A stretch of DNA of 64,000 nucleotides from Streptomyces sp. Ru62 (GCF_002920615.1 NZ_PQSU01000035.1:1-64000); one strand, 5' to 3'. Positions 53,601 to 59,655 are shown, counted from the first letter of the stretch. A program made the numbers and translations. The notes: generated from the sequence alone by a model not told the origin.

Positions 53601-55186
53601 CGCGGCAGCGTCTCCGGGTCCTGGTCGTAGCGCCGGACGAGGGCGGCCATCGCGGCCGGCGCGGAGTCGAAGTCACCGATGCTGCTGCGCTGGTCGTAGC
53701 TGGTCAGGGCGCGGAACTTCTTGCCCTCGCGCTCCACGTAGCCGTAACCGCGGTTCGAGCCGTCGATCTCCACAGTGTGGCGGCCGCCAAGGTTCAAGCC
53801 CAGCCTCGCGCGAGCGGCATCCGGGTTCTGCTCCAGGCCCCGCTGGAAGCGCTCTGCCTCCACGGCCTTCAGTCGGGCCGCCCGGGCCTCCTTGACCGCC
53901 TCGCTGTAGGAGTAGGAGGACTGCTCGTTGGTGGCGTTGAGGCTCGATCCCAGCTCGTCGCTCTCGGCGATCAGGGCTTCCAGCGTCATCTCGCCCACCG
54001 GCGTCCGCTCGCCGTAAGACCGCGCCCGCCGGGCGATCCGTTCCTCCTGAACGGCCTTGCGGTAGTCGGCGACCTGGTCGTGCAGTTCGTGCTCGCGCGG
54101 CAGGCGTGTCCACGTCCGGCCGACCTGCTCGTAGGTGCTCTCCAGCGACTCGTCATCCAGGTCCGCAGCCGCCGGACCGGCCAGGATGGTCCGGGCGATG
54201 CGGGCGTACTGCTCGGTGCGCACCGCCCTGAAGTGGCGCTCCAGCGTCCGGTACTCCTCATCCGAGGAGTGGAACGGCGTCTTGTAGCTGTTCGTCTGCC
54301 ACCAGTCGCTCTCGGCGGCCAGTTCCTCGCTGCTCAGCTCGGTGACCGCTGGCGCCGTCGCCACCCGGTCCAGCAGCCGCCTCCCGCGTTCCTCCCGCAG
54401 CGCCCGGTACCGGCCCTCCGCCGCGTCGCTGTAGTTCCGAGACCGCTCCACGGAGGCGGCGTTCTCCGCCTCCACCAGTTCCTCGTACGACATGCCGGTG
54501 AGGTCCAGCGGCTCCGGCTCCGGCTCCGGCTCGGGCGGGGGAGCGGGCGCGGTCGGCGGGGTCTGCTGCGCCGGGATGGTCGCGGCCGCCGTCGGCGAGG
54601 TGACCAGGTCCTCCGGGGTCTGGCCCGGTCCGAGCACCACGATGTTGCGGTCCTGCCGGGCGAACGCCAGCAGCACCGCGGCGAGGTTGCGGTCACGGGT
54701 TTCCGGATTCCACCTTCGGCCGGTCACCCGCGCCTGCCGCTGTCTGGACCAGTACAGGTTCCCGGCCTTGACCGCGCGCAGGTCAGCGTCGTCGTACTTG
54801 TCCGTGCCGTACACCGCGGCGACGCCGTCTGCCTCCCAACGCACCCAGACCCTGTCGCGGACGCTCGGGTCGGTCGCCGCCCGGTGGTGGCGCGCGGCCA
54901 GCATCGCGAACGTCGACAGCCGCCTGTACCCGTACCCGTCGGCGACTAGGCGGGCGTCACCGACCCGGCCCACCGAGACGCCGCCCGTGCCGGAGCCGGA
55001 GGCGATCTCGGTACCGTCCGGACCGAAGACAGTGACCGAACTGCCCTTGATGAGCGCGTGATAACCCGGCACCCCGTCGACCGGCTCCGCACCTTCGGGA
55101 AGAGGCAGCGGACCAGGCGAGGCGGCCGATTCCGTCTCGGACGCGGTCTCCGTTTCCGTGTCTACCGTCGCGAGTTCATCCCCCAT
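38687..55186 (-). CDS. Giant DNA methylase-helicase protein, DarB-like architecture (5,499 aa)
   Basis: ATG 55186 is chosen for GGGGAGAAG six bases upstream; an upstream ATG adds 16 residues. Residues 1-930 have helical parts and an acidic linker. An N6-adenine-methylase-type domain follows, with AdoMet motif EAGCGSGAFFG (near 950) and NVPF in place of NPPY (near 1010). An SNF2-type helicase comes next: Walker A HEVGLGKTTT (near 1642), DEAH in LIDEAHRF (near 1802), ATGTPMENS (near 1857) and motif VI QRNGRVIRPGN (near 2150). The remaining 3,200 residues alternate Pro/Glu/Ala linkers with small domains, among them a Cys/His cluster near 4000, and end in a Lys/Arg-rich histone-like tail. Such methylase-helicase fusions include phage P1 DarB, an antirestriction protein that enters with the DNA. 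A comparable role in conjugation is an inference. Confidence 0.82.
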   Translation of the reverse strand: MGDELATVDTETETASETESAASPGPLPLPEGAEPVDGVPGYHALIKGSSVTVFGPDGTEIASGSGTGGVSVGRVGDARLVADGYGYRRLSTFAMLAARHHRAATDPSVRDRVWVRWEADGVAAVYGTDKYDDADLRAVKAGNLYWSRQRQARVTGRRWNPETRDRNLAAVLLAFARQDRNIVVLGPGQTPEDLVTSPTAAATIPAQQTPPTAPAPPPEPEPEPEPLDLTGMSYEELVEAENAASVERSRNYSDAAEGRYRALREERGRRLLDRVATAPAVTELSSEELAAESDWWQTNSYKTPFHSSDEEYRTLERHFRAVRTEQYARIARTILAGPAAADLDDESLESTYEQVGRTWTRLPREHELHDQVADYRKAVQEERIARRARSYGERTPVGEMTLEALIAESDELGSSLNATNEQSSYSYSEAVKEARAARLKAVEAERFQRGLEQNPDAARARLGLNLGGRHTVEIDGSNRGYGYVEREGKKFRALTSYDQRSSIGDFDSAPAAMAALVRRYDQDPETLPRRTWGLEREVDLPVSAHDPLVSWLRRRPSELSPEYDRVLTLLTPYQLPTRTKVANPLTNQVMQAYPFHFEEGLLGELARIAERTTEDLREQSLDENLPKREREAAKRRIPTMGAALIGINAVIEQVRAAGGDVDRRGVDQSRLAAQMAALAGTVNEQEGGEADVDDEPVRDTAAQALGGVPAAGTGGDAGPGPVLPAAGGADERGDRRGGGGPGGGPGAGDGLPGPGGADGADQGNSAGAGAARDAAAAGGRGQPGGAAESGSTGAGGDPQGAGEPVARFRPDPADLPRGPMARAEANLEAIKVLRELESARRGATTEEKRVLARWSGWGSVPTVFLDEPDPDEPIYAPGGEWEGRFEADHARWESYDRVRGELRELLDPFEWRAASRAVLSAHYTPQGVAEAMWQGLAAYGFDGGEVLEAGCGSGAFFGVAPETARLTGVEVDPTTAAIAARIYPHANVLPESFTDTDAPVGTFDLVIGNVPFAQAPFGERRYGATGHSLHNGFIIKQLALLRPGGYMAVITSRWTLDGEDTSARRAMSRWGDLAAAYRLPAGTFGETADTDVVADVLVFRRRAEGEEPGDQTWIDAPERDLGGNTLPVNAYFTQHPENVLGRLTSETGPYGPRVTVQGDPGEAPRLLRERMEASAAAAVADGQGYVPHEDGPDRAPLLLQTAREKHATDFTGRLYTDDDGRIWQHINGEDPVRVITADGVTGTEQLRALLSLRDTASELQELDRTGSDPDRAREVRSQLARLHTAYTTAHGPLSRPRQTRMALPTDEARAAARAAGVDLADDERLPTGWGWFHQDPHAAVVLGLEHWDRANDRPVPSEVLTRRPGTRRGDLEPTDDPKTALSAVMGATGGVDLPLIASLLGTTPEEARRRLGTEVFDNPVTKKLEHAGAYLSGPVRVKLEQAREAAATDPTYAVNVAALEAVQPPPKRLGQFTAQLGAHWIPAPLVQGFLREYLGDPTLQVSHNERYGWSLAAGKVPDAINALKGTERRSAVHIAKALLGRASMVVNVLDGDGVDEDATRAMRYKADAMRSAFEDYCTASTARVTLLTDAYNRQMNGHVVRNYDGLAPTLAGYTDNPKRTPHPWQLSAAARMQFERGVVLAHEVGLGKTTTMVLGSQALKASGQITKPFAVVQPHLARQWLDEAKLLYPNADIRLITSDDLADGNRRPVLEWLRANTPDLVIFTEGAFGSIRMSPEQQELYLFREIESLKEQLKRERGVPHNNFALMQLERRLTTVEARIRRNAAPMRTPGEVYWNDLGFDYALIDEAHRFTAVGFRSKEAGGETASVRAVDLHQKLRWHHQVAEAHGGRPTVTLATGTPMENSIFEQYSVLELATPWLLDQFGVHGPDLWSETFGQKVQRIEMAPDGSGLTIVERFSRFVSKSTMKVMWGLAADTKTGDDVGIERPKLAGGAPELVLVEPTADQRARLQALVARGQAIHAGEVTRDEDNMLAVSGEGRAVALDPRLVDAGAPAANKLVTAADIIAAGYHAHKDHTYAVSSRDDTPHPVPGGLFFVFCNSGTPGGSNKGGFDAYAELRDLLAARGVPRDMVQFAQDHATPEKKAAMSDAANNGGIAVLMGSTEVLGTGFNGQNRAYALMHLDQDWTPASMIQRNGRVIRPGNQHEEVNIYFLATKGSMDAWQVGLLTSKAEGLRDIQRPPGEGDDDNDTVEEIGASDWDYATMAAEIGGNPYMRQFMEAQVRLKGLEADRRNAAADRVRQAELLLAKENELASTQRAIAARDAALPKVTATIRGDTFQIRVGGRDFDKRGEAGPVVRQAVADALRGHSSLGMGSWTVIGTFGGLDFAVRPEILDGGEIRAHVGFPDLRHSESVCSIGDLANPKFGGTIIGRLATALEKAEDHQLMDRERLPVLEAEITLLAAQQASVDYGPAIEHARRRVELLDAVVGAVTERDKLPELTESMLDPQKYPTPESRKKAIAERAKQRAPYQAKVDQAAAALAVFDETTPAPELPTAPAPASNPAPVPAPAPDETTGRRTTSSGAHPVDEAQAPREQASPEPEESSTEEPAEQSAEPPGDTEERPPPSAEAPAVEDVTTLYAPGEQVRVTPMNYDTWNKTYVPQPEFIGTVISYTRNGNYMVREPEHGTSKHYDALRELHKLDTEPADSEASPPTLEQRNTSQQPTEPTPEQDSDGYGTANLYEEFGLAPPERILGPAPQDEPETDTEGDGDGIPDGQMTVEEVQPEAAPARHDTASAGAADDGRERLTSADGRLTFTLLAVPADAGFHQEAVEDYQRRRSEFAAVVAVKDEQATQTPAEQADQLARWRRTYKAANRLAPFRPLPPLSLTHQQDAPGLTPAEYDIGSWVTWRDGRNGQQVTGQVMSPGASKDTWYVSTDRTGVTGEYHVLSRSGKKATGYTYALNGAAVDLRPADGPAEQVPFKDMPPVDSIPAEPLTSYADYVPRKGLAVVRKPIPVVVGETTPRGPELVFDVLADGVPFVVKVTRHEASGTQLFTPHIEIDGEEVRAFGRAESRGEAVEICERVVREAREDAARPLRAHHRDYDFALAAGGRCGGADLHAADAEPQPLYRVGDSEPLCFEHVVSTFNVERSEVSKLARARQIWGTRVAAEPATAAVPEAPPADAEQHNEQQPEGPAAQETATAAASQDPHEVAREALQGGDRITIVVSGRSIEWDGEAWGLPVPETATVTGTVYPGYRDYHQNTTLLDAVILDQTGREVTAPESVFIRQLPARAQLIPAEHRDDLRPETRTVAQIRLGDLIADGGTRGETVTELRFADNNRRGSVMAFSTRDVAKGTANGFALNLTDEVQVVPRERRAPQVVAAVFGRHGSHDQVALETQRTYDLHAAVAEVTSRVWPDGAGPQDEIQALSGAIGAIDATARGVDAYRANAAAMEAAEAAAAALFAATDDDILNRYVGLPLHRLRQHLDVQARQLRADADHLEQGARDRTATSEEASDVSATSEASTNDGLTQTVSPQESLAGNPLKTVSVLHVQHGDHTAQLTRFDWSPGRLLQERDGQWHVTCESPGRTGFVTRRKGDAWCRTKGDAYRLFLWHAEGERGAPPDDSVETPDANLPPSPPEEFKGVRLGSLGPGQWQYRRAEISYDDGLYAADVEGERFYGLEITEVLEAASEKMAATESSGPSALTPKARREAEGADVTSHAFADSGAHDHEEQLAALTANSAEQNTVAPESAAADKEATEQPSADVRKKRTEPSPDDPAVAAEHAFVAAPADVEQPTPTPTPDRTRARRRGSAVAPGAGTEQLGLFDDPAQDPAEGPAEPETASDSRADPADEPLAQSVMTEDGREAQLRAALIEGETIAPVSFTDSREPATGWILTTAGGHTFRLRPVTYARPDEDQWEAGHDAEGSHWWAANLEDRPLTAVLARIREDSATRTRFASLWARYAHLTAQAPQFETTTDRVQLEEGVYLVSRFGRIGLIASCRWGWEHLTDPDGAQGRTGEDWSRKGPDNRQYVAEWKIWHSAQQAIPNARLRVVAQLTDDMTDTPDAYCDASTPHVGKCSAKRSGARYTVAVDTDQGSELGHYTVCARCLSHRLLNDEDRHIGHRDVQSLVEALAKGDPKVGDLHWRQWPDRIAEVAGQMLSAALDAGETAPWPAQALTAQIIAEACEAGDDRAMREARAEVKAAGGDAKAQKRAADEAFTVRQDRAALVARRGSTPMEAANEADRVAVAILELAGLGVGGSDAATKPAEAVPEVVDVNTLTVSPRGRNGELSSYEFTVTGPGLTVGKYEISHDNQGKDARGIMWRATWHGVEPSGRWDVISIGAGEGESAALAAVAEHATKTGGDLAAGFTVARRMRYDAGLWILPEVGESEAIQYHPDGSWTITAETGASYTVRREWQGRTASGDLAPLLIEDQSGTLIASCTAVDSYMSAWAPMLERLRLHATAVADGVPHATAVTLGGPGMSWVEAWCVCSWTERADVAEDAGRAPAGEALALAHRQAHHPETSAAAEAPVAAEVPELDVVLLDVDLATLDVAGPYETDREAQADIDRLSAAFARWDALPTVQRYYEADRQQRSDGQRIPTNPVAQLATAYRDAERMLREGPAISPADLVLEVHTVAVWSGVLETVVNEDLRGPLRQVREAAALLASRSQATVAAFEAELAALTANSAERNTAAPQSAAADTGPAEQPPADADDAPEPRTEQGPDAPAAAAEGLGEPPAGTPTADTETESVTDDNPAPAPRKERDPSAAVDDASGDTAADTVVDDDPASDRLPAPQTAPEPAGATPDEGMHEEQREASFHEKDRPQTTDGDQQTPEPGTAAAPAPALAGEAAPSDETVRDASEEPTMTTPPIPDTTEAPGEPTTEEPPEPQRYVETAALAGDASYRLRLSGLDGQPFDSGEVLQGDLVIATIHPAEFGWFARLAVEDLPADVTYLADTPQGAAGHAAVIYSALTGAPYGPPADAAVGDTPHQRVDALRTNLRDTAEHHRNAVIYAARRAYPDFEQDARFQDLISSLAVVTTAVSDSHNSQQMTSHLDAVQRSVNQWGATLPTNPAHPERRQMAFPLAHLLYDSRRLQDQVQATLAAVQAERAAVREQAAPTEPAPEVRPEPTTAADTGASEEPTELQSPEVPDSQTSQAAREEPLAAPAEPADAAGPESPNGAAPPEDNGPALDSAVDGIRRALEDALQAVQPVAVRQPGELPLWTTSTETPPAGTAVTEPPAGPLDVRTEFQAVLEAWEEHVSPENGTAQDLVADLDADLATLQRAFAEAVAPAAPAAPPAATDPATAAPDKSVEAAAPPPGPQQAADVNAALQQADTHDTALQDLPEWRQIQTVRGAFGHLFRVMKERAGEHFDRLMGDHRVGEFFRKVSIAACDKVAGWAQAAADRLRQRGEGNGPDAPAADALRGVADAATGYASPSGPPSASRDAASATVDIPALRQLGEALSRPLPAAKAGRVSAAAARGKSTTRRGSKKPNGIAKKPGAAAKQAGHLRRGGAESQQQNHRPTQR
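41160..41260 (-). repeat. In-gene direct repeat, copy A
   Basis: This stretch encodes LAALTANSAERNTAAPQSAA and the following acidic linker. It is near-identical to 44010-44110; the shared 20-mer CGCGGTGAGGGCGGCCAACT is at 41228-41247 and 44081-44100, exactly 2,853 bases (951 codons) apart. Confidence 0.7.
44010..44110 (-). repeat. In-gene direct repeat, copy B
   Basis: This is the partner of the repeat at 41160-41260 and encodes LAALTANSAEQNTVAPESAA. Because the spacing is a multiple of three, recombination between the copies would keep the giant gene in frame. Confidence 0.7.
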
Positions 55187-55198
55187 GCGCTTCTCCCC

Positions 55199-55220
55199 GT
55201 GCCACATGTCTCCGTGGCAC
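55199..55220. promoter_or_regulatory. Inverted repeat upstream of the giant gene
   Basis: GTGCCAC (55199-55205) and GTGGCAC (55214-55220) form an inverted repeat, and a third half-site TGCCAC lies at 55234-55239. The location 13-53 bases before the ATG suggests an operator or a stem in the mRNA leader. Confidence 0.45.
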
Positions 55221-55612
55221 GCCAGCAAGTACATGCCACGTCGTCTCGCCGGACCCTACTGACTGAGGTCGAAAGACTGCGATGCAGATACACCAGGGGT
55301 GCGGGATGAATGTGTGCGCTTTCAAAGGCCACCTGTACGGGCGCGTCTTCGCGATTTCTCGCCTTCTTTGTCAGTGGGGGTGGGTATCGTCGTTCGTGCA
55401 CGGCCACGCATAGGCCCAAGCCAGCCTCAGCCCATGACTGGGAGCGTTCTGAGGCGAAGGTGCCAGGACCAAGAAGGTCCCAGCGCATCAGTGCGACGAG
55501 AGCACCACCGGTCCGTCCCGACGGGCCTTGTCGTATGCCCGCGCAGCTCACCACGTTCTTGCTCGCGTGCATCGGGTCATGGGTAACCGCTGCACGCCGA
55601 CGAGGAGAACTC
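55221..55612. other. Divergent intergenic region
   Basis: These bases separate the giant gene from the plus-strand cluster. They hold the repeats noted above and AT-richer patches around 55340-55395, where TTGTCA and TATCGT could be promoter parts. I see no supported gene here. Confidence 0.4.
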
Positions 55613-56656
55613 GTGGTCAAGAAGCACGGAAAGAAGCAGCGCGCCAAGAAGAAGGCGCAGCGCACCGGAGCCGCCTACAGCTCCGCAGCCGCCGGCACCA
55701 CTCACACCCACACCCCACTCCCCGACCTGAGCGCCCTGTCGCTCGTGCCGCACGGCAGCTGGAGGGTGCTGGATCTCGACCTCGCCGCCCGGCTGGTCGC
55801 CGCCTGCCGGGCCGGGTGCCAGTCGTGCCAGCAGACGCTGATCGCGAAGGTGGTGAAGGAGAACCGGGCGACGCTCGCCGCGCTCGCCGGGGCCGTCTAC
55901 GGCGCCCTGCCCGCCGTCGGGTTCGCCGCCTCCGACCCGACCCGCCAGTGGGCGCCCGTCGCCCGCACGGCCATGCAGGCCGGGACAGGCGACGAGGCGT
56001 TCGCCGCCGTCGACGCGATGGACGATGCCGCCGCGGCTGCGCTTCTGAACGACGCGCTCGACCATTGGTCGATGGGCGACGTCGCCGTCCTGGCCGAAGC
56101 CGTCCGCACGGCCGCCGAGGACGTGCCGCGGCGCAGGCCCGCCGACCCGATGGGCGCCTTCCGGGCGGCCGGGATCGGCGTCTTCACCCTGGACGAACTG
56201 GACCTGCCCGACGGCGCCGACGCCTACCACCTGAGCGAGAACTACGGCGTGTTCGTCGGGCAGACCGCCACCCCCGACGGGCGGCCGCTGCCGATGCTCA
56301 CGCTCTACCCCGAGACCGAGGGTGCCGGGATCGAGGACCTGGAGGCCCGCACCGACTGGGAGCACTGGGGTCTGCACGGCATGCCGGACGTAGACACGTC
56401 CTGGCGGCTGCGCGCGGCGATCGCCGACCGCTCCCTCCAGGGCCTGGTCCACGTCGACGACGACGGCGAGGACGACATCGAGCTGTGGCGGGCGGCGCAG
56501 GCCGTGAGCCTGCCCATGGACTGGTGGGCGCTGCTCGAACGAGCCCAGCACGTCCTGGTCGTCGGCCCCGTCAAGGAGGCCGATCAGCAGGCGCTCCAGG
56601 CCGCCGGCGACGCGGGCGAGCTGCTGGCCGTCATCGCGCGCGTGAGTTTCCGCTGA
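55613..56656 (+). CDS. Hypothetical protein with basic N-terminus (347 aa)
   Basis: I do not recognise this protein. GTG 55613 has AGGAG five bases upstream. The first 20 residues are very basic (KKHGKKQRAKKKAQR). Residues 50-190 are Ala-rich helices that include CRAGCQSC (about 70). The rest is an acidic alpha/beta domain (HLSENYGVFVGQTATP, MLTLYPETEGAG). The basic start could bind nucleic acid. It overlaps the next gene by the A of TGATG. Confidence 0.7.
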   Translation: MVKKHGKKQRAKKKAQRTGAAYSSAAAGTTHTHTPLPDLSALSLVPHGSWRVLDLDLAARLVAACRAGCQSCQQTLIAKVVKENRATLAALAGAVYGALPAVGFAASDPTRQWAPVARTAMQAGTGDEAFAAVDAMDDAAAAALLNDALDHWSMGDVAVLAEAVRTAAEDVPRRRPADPMGAFRAAGIGVFTLDELDLPDGADAYHLSENYGVFVGQTATPDGRPLPMLTLYPETEGAGIEDLEARTDWEHWGLHGMPDVDTSWRLRAAIADRSLQGLVHVDDDGEDDIELWRAAQAVSLPMDWWALLERAQHVLVVGPVKEADQQALQAAGDAGELLAVIARVSFR

Positions 56657-56865
56657 TGGCCGCCCGTGCCCGCCGCGAACGGACCCTGCGCACGTACCTG
56701 CCCGGCATCGCGGACGTACGGATCTGCGGCGACGAGGCGACCGTCAAGGCCGTCCTCGAAGCCCTGGGCAGCGTCTTCCGCACCACCAGCGCCCGGGAGT
56801 ACGACAACGGCCAGCGCGCCTACCTCCAGCTCGACACCGGCTGCACCGATCCCGACTCGGACTGA
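56656..56865 (+). CDS. Small hypothetical protein (69 aa)
   Basis: It starts in the TGATG overlap with the previous gene and is therefore translationally coupled to it. The sequence is basic at the start, then has an alpha/beta pattern (DVRICGDEATVKAVLEALGSV ... RAYLQLDTG) and an acidic end. The family is unknown, but the coupling suggests that it acts with its upstream partner. Confidence 0.62.
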   Translation: MAARARRERTLRTYLPGIADVRICGDEATVKAVLEALGSVFRTTSAREYDNGQRAYLQLDTGCTDPDSD

Positions 56866-56998
56866 GCGCCCCTCACCTCCGGTCGGAACACAGGAACTTG
56901 TCCAGGCGAGAGGCACACAGCCCCGGTGCCGTTCGGCGCGCACCCCCCTGCACCACGGGAGCGCTGTCCGCGCCGGGCGGTGCCGGGGGAGCGGGGGT

Positions 56999-57022
56999 CT
57001 GGGGGGCGGCGAAGCCCCCCAG
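56999..57022 (+). terminator. Hairpin before the HTH/exonuclease pair
   Basis: A 9-bp stem (CTGGGGGGC and its complement) with a 6-base loop lies 43 bases before the ATG at 57065. It may end the upstream transcript or attenuate the downstream pair. Confidence 0.55.
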
Positions 57023-57064
57023 CAGCCACCGGTCCCAGCCCGGGCATCCCGAGGAGACCCGCAG

Positions 57065-57616
57065 ATGCACCAGGAAGCCAATCCCCCCGCCTCGCAGGCG
57101 GAGACCTGCGCCGACGGCGTGGTCTGGCTCCGCCCCGAGTACCAGGGCCGCCAGAGCGAGCTGGTCACCCTGGCCGACGGTGCCCGGCTCGTCGGCGTCA
57201 GCCGGTCCGCGATCTCGAACTGGCAGGCACGGCACGCGAACTTCCCCGCACTCGTGCTGCTCACCGGGTCGCTGAACAAGAGGACCAAGTGGGTCGTCGC
57301 CGCCGAGCTGGTCAGCTTCGCACGTGCCCAGCAGCAGAGGAGGAATGGCCCCCGGACCGGCCGCCGGCGCCCGCAGCGCCCGGGCGCCCAGATTGCGGCG
57401 GAACAGACGGCGCACTACGAGGAGGTGCTTCGCACGTTGACTGAGCGGGAGCAGCGCCAGGTCAAGGCCCTGGCCCGCACCCGGGCCGCCAAGCGGGCGG
57501 CAGGCCAGAAGCTCACCCGGGCCCGGGCCCGGCTCACCGCCGAGATCGAGGCCGTCGCCCGGCTCGGCACCGCACAACACCATGACACGACCACCGAGAA
57601 GGAGCCCCGACCGTGA
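57065..57616 (+). CDS. HTH DNA-binding protein (183 aa)
   Basis: A helix-turn-helix at about residues 34-62 (TLADGARLVGVSRSAISNWQARH, then FPALVLLTG) resembles phage- and plasmid-type DNA-binding domains that read a variable wing (GSLNKRTKWVVAAELV). The second half is a long basic coiled coil (YEEVLRTLTEREQRQVKALARTRAAKRA). The ATG has GAGGAG upstream. The end overlaps the exonuclease gene by GTGA, so the two probably function together. Confidence 0.72.
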   Translation: MHQEANPPASQAETCADGVVWLRPEYQGRQSELVTLADGARLVGVSRSAISNWQARHANFPALVLLTGSLNKRTKWVVAAELVSFARAQQQRRNGPRTGRRRPQRPGAQIAAEQTAHYEEVLRTLTEREQRQVKALARTRAAKRAAGQKLTRARARLTAEIEAVARLGTAQHHDTTTEKEPRP

Positions 57617-59142
57617 CGGATACGACCACCGAGACCACGGCCGCCGACGCCGGCGCGACCGCCGCGGCGATCCCCCCGCAGGAGCCCCACGTGCCGGAGG
57701 CCCTGGGAGCCACCCGGCTCGCGCTGCTGCTGGCCGACCACACCGGCGAGCCGGTCACCCCTGAGGACGTCGCTGTCCTCATCGACCAGGAGGCGCTGGT
57801 GGCCTGCGACTCGTACAAAGGCTGGCCGATGTACTCCACGACGGCCGCGCGCGAACTCGACGTCGACCTGGTGCGGTCGGTCGTCAAGGAGCGGCTGGCG
57901 TGGGAGAAGGCGAGCCTGCCCCGGGCCGCGGCCGCCGAACGGATCGGCTGGCACTGGAGCGACCTGGTGCGGATGGGCAAGGAGGGCCGGATCACCATCG
58001 GTCGCGGAGATCGGTACCTGATCACCGACCTGGACGCGATGGCCGCTGAGGCCGACGGCGAGCAGTACGTCACCGCGCAGGTCGCGGCCACGGACGTGCT
58101 GGAGATCCGGGCGAGCGACTGGAAGTACGTCGAGGCCGCCGGGTGGATCCGGCCGGCGGACGTGTATGAGAAGGAGGTGGGGCGGCACCGTACGGTCACC
58201 GTTTCCCTCTATCGGCTGGGCGACGTCCGAGCGCTGCGGGACCTGCCCGGCGTCGACTGGGATGCCGTCCGGGGCCTGCCGAAGGGGGCGCCGTCCCCGC
58301 TGCGCGAGTACGCCAGGCTGGCCCCGACCCGGGCGGCCGCCGTCCGCGGCCTCGCCCAGTGTCTCGCCGACCGGCACGGCGTGACCGTCTGGGCCTGGAA
58401 CAGCCCGTACTCCGGCCGCTGGGAGCTGGACTGGGAACGGGTCGAGGACTCGCCCACCGAGGCCACCGTGCGCCAGGAGCTGGCCGAGGACCCGGTTGCG
58501 GGCGCATACGCGGGCGAGATCGAGCTGTGCCCGGCGTGGGGTGAGATCACCCGGGAGGCGCGGCAGCTGCTGGAGCCGGACCGTGCGGTCGTGCTCGATA
58601 CCGAGACCACAAAGCTTTACGGCCGCACCGTCGAGATCGCCGTGATCGACGCGGCCACCGGCAAGACGCTGATGGACACCCTGGTCAACCCCGGGGACGC
58701 CGAGATCAGTGACGGGGCTCGCTGGGTGCACGGCATCACGGACGAGATGGTTGCCGACAAGCGGCCGTTCGAGAAGGTGCTCCCCCAGCTCCGCAAAGTC
58801 ACCAAGGGGCGGACGATCCTCGCCTACAACGCGGAGTTCGACCGGACCGTGGTCCTGGGCGACGTCGCCCGGGCCGGGATGAAGCCGATGCACCTGGAGC
58901 CCGTGGACAACTGGTACTGCCTGATGCAGGCGTACGCCGACTGGATCGGCTCCCGCAGGTGGCTCCGACTCGGCGGCAGCCACCGAGCCGCCGGCGACTG
59001 CGAGTCGGCCCGTCAGGTACTGATCAAGATGTCGCAGGGCCGGGGTACGGCGTTCACCCCGGCGCCGCCCGCACCGGGTGACCCGGTCAGTGGGCCGCCG
59101 CCGGGGACGATCCTGGCCGCGACCGCCGTGCCGACCACCTGA
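57613..59142 (+). CDS. DnaQ-like 3'-5' exonuclease with N-terminal HTH region (509 aa)
   Basis: The exonuclease domain (about 320-490) has ExoI VVLDTETT (about 325), ExoII LAYNAEFD (about 402) and ExoIII HRAAGDCESA (about 458-467), i.e. a complete DEDDh set. It would remove nucleotides from 3' ends, as DNA polymerase III epsilon does, although no polymerase is nearby. The N-terminal part holds AAERIGWHWSDLVRMGKEGRI and LITDLDAM (about 105-145), a DNA-binding-like segment. The start overlaps the HTH gene. A role in processing transferred or replicating plasmid DNA is likely. Confidence 0.85.
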   Translation: MTDTTTETTAADAGATAAAIPPQEPHVPEALGATRLALLLADHTGEPVTPEDVAVLIDQEALVACDSYKGWPMYSTTAARELDVDLVRSVVKERLAWEKASLPRAAAAERIGWHWSDLVRMGKEGRITIGRGDRYLITDLDAMAAEADGEQYVTAQVAATDVLEIRASDWKYVEAAGWIRPADVYEKEVGRHRTVTVSLYRLGDVRALRDLPGVDWDAVRGLPKGAPSPLREYARLAPTRAAAVRGLAQCLADRHGVTVWAWNSPYSGRWELDWERVEDSPTEATVRQELAEDPVAGAYAGEIELCPAWGEITREARQLLEPDRAVVLDTETTKLYGRTVEIAVIDAATGKTLMDTLVNPGDAEISDGARWVHGITDEMVADKRPFEKVLPQLRKVTKGRTILAYNAEFDRTVVLGDVARAGMKPMHLEPVDNWYCLMQAYADWIGSRRWLRLGGSHRAAGDCESARQVLIKMSQGRGTAFTPAPPAPGDPVSGPPPGTILAATAVPTT

Positions 59143-59180
59143 CACACCGAGCGTCCGCCGGGATGCGGACACTCGACTTA

Positions 59181-59213
59181 CAGACTGCCGGAGTCTCGTA
59201 CTCCGGCAGTCTG
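59181..59213 (+). terminator. Terminator after the exonuclease gene
   Basis: A 14-bp perfect stem (59181-59194 with 59200-59213) and a 5-base loop are followed by TGTTTGG. Confidence 0.8.
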
Positions 59214-59305
59214 TGTTTGGGCCCCGCCCCAGTCCAGATTGCCGCGGAGGAGCGCCGTGAGTCGGAGCGGCAGCGCGGTGAGGAGGCCCGGCCACCGACT
59301 CCGGA

Positions 59306-59581
59306 CTAGGTGGTCTTTACGGCGGTGCAGACCCATTCGCCGGGGCTCATGTCACCGCTCAGCTTGTCCCAGTCGTGCAGCGGTCGGAAACCTTCGACGC
59401 GGACGTCCTGAGGTTCGCCGCTCAAGTGGCGGACTCTGGCCCAGCCCTTGGCTACGACTGTGGGGAGCCGGTTGGGGCGGGTCCCGTACACGGTGACACG
59501 TCGGGAGACGAAGCCGGACTTGGTCCAGGTGGCAGGGACGGAGATCTGGTACGAGTCGTATTCGGGCTGTGGGATGTCCAT
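59306..59581 (-). CDS. Small hypothetical protein (91 aa)
   Basis: I do not recognise this protein. ATG 59581 is chosen because third positions become clearly GC-rich from there. An ATG at 59671 would start inside the palindrome 59656-59669, and a frame to 59782 has a signal-like stretch but runs into the next divergent leader. The product is beta-rich (YQISVPATWTKSGFVSRRVTVYG ... GWARVRHL) and small. No ribosome binding site is obvious. Confidence 0.5.
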   Translation of the reverse strand: MDIPQPEYDSYQISVPATWTKSGFVSRRVTVYGTRPNRLPTVVAKGWARVRHLSGEPQDVRVEGFRPLHDWDKLSGDMSPGEWVCTAVKTT

Positions 59582-59655
59582 GCAGGTCAGGGTGACATCG
59601 GAGGGGTGGTGTGTTGGCGGGTTTCGGGGACTTCGGTGAACCCTCTTGTAACTTC

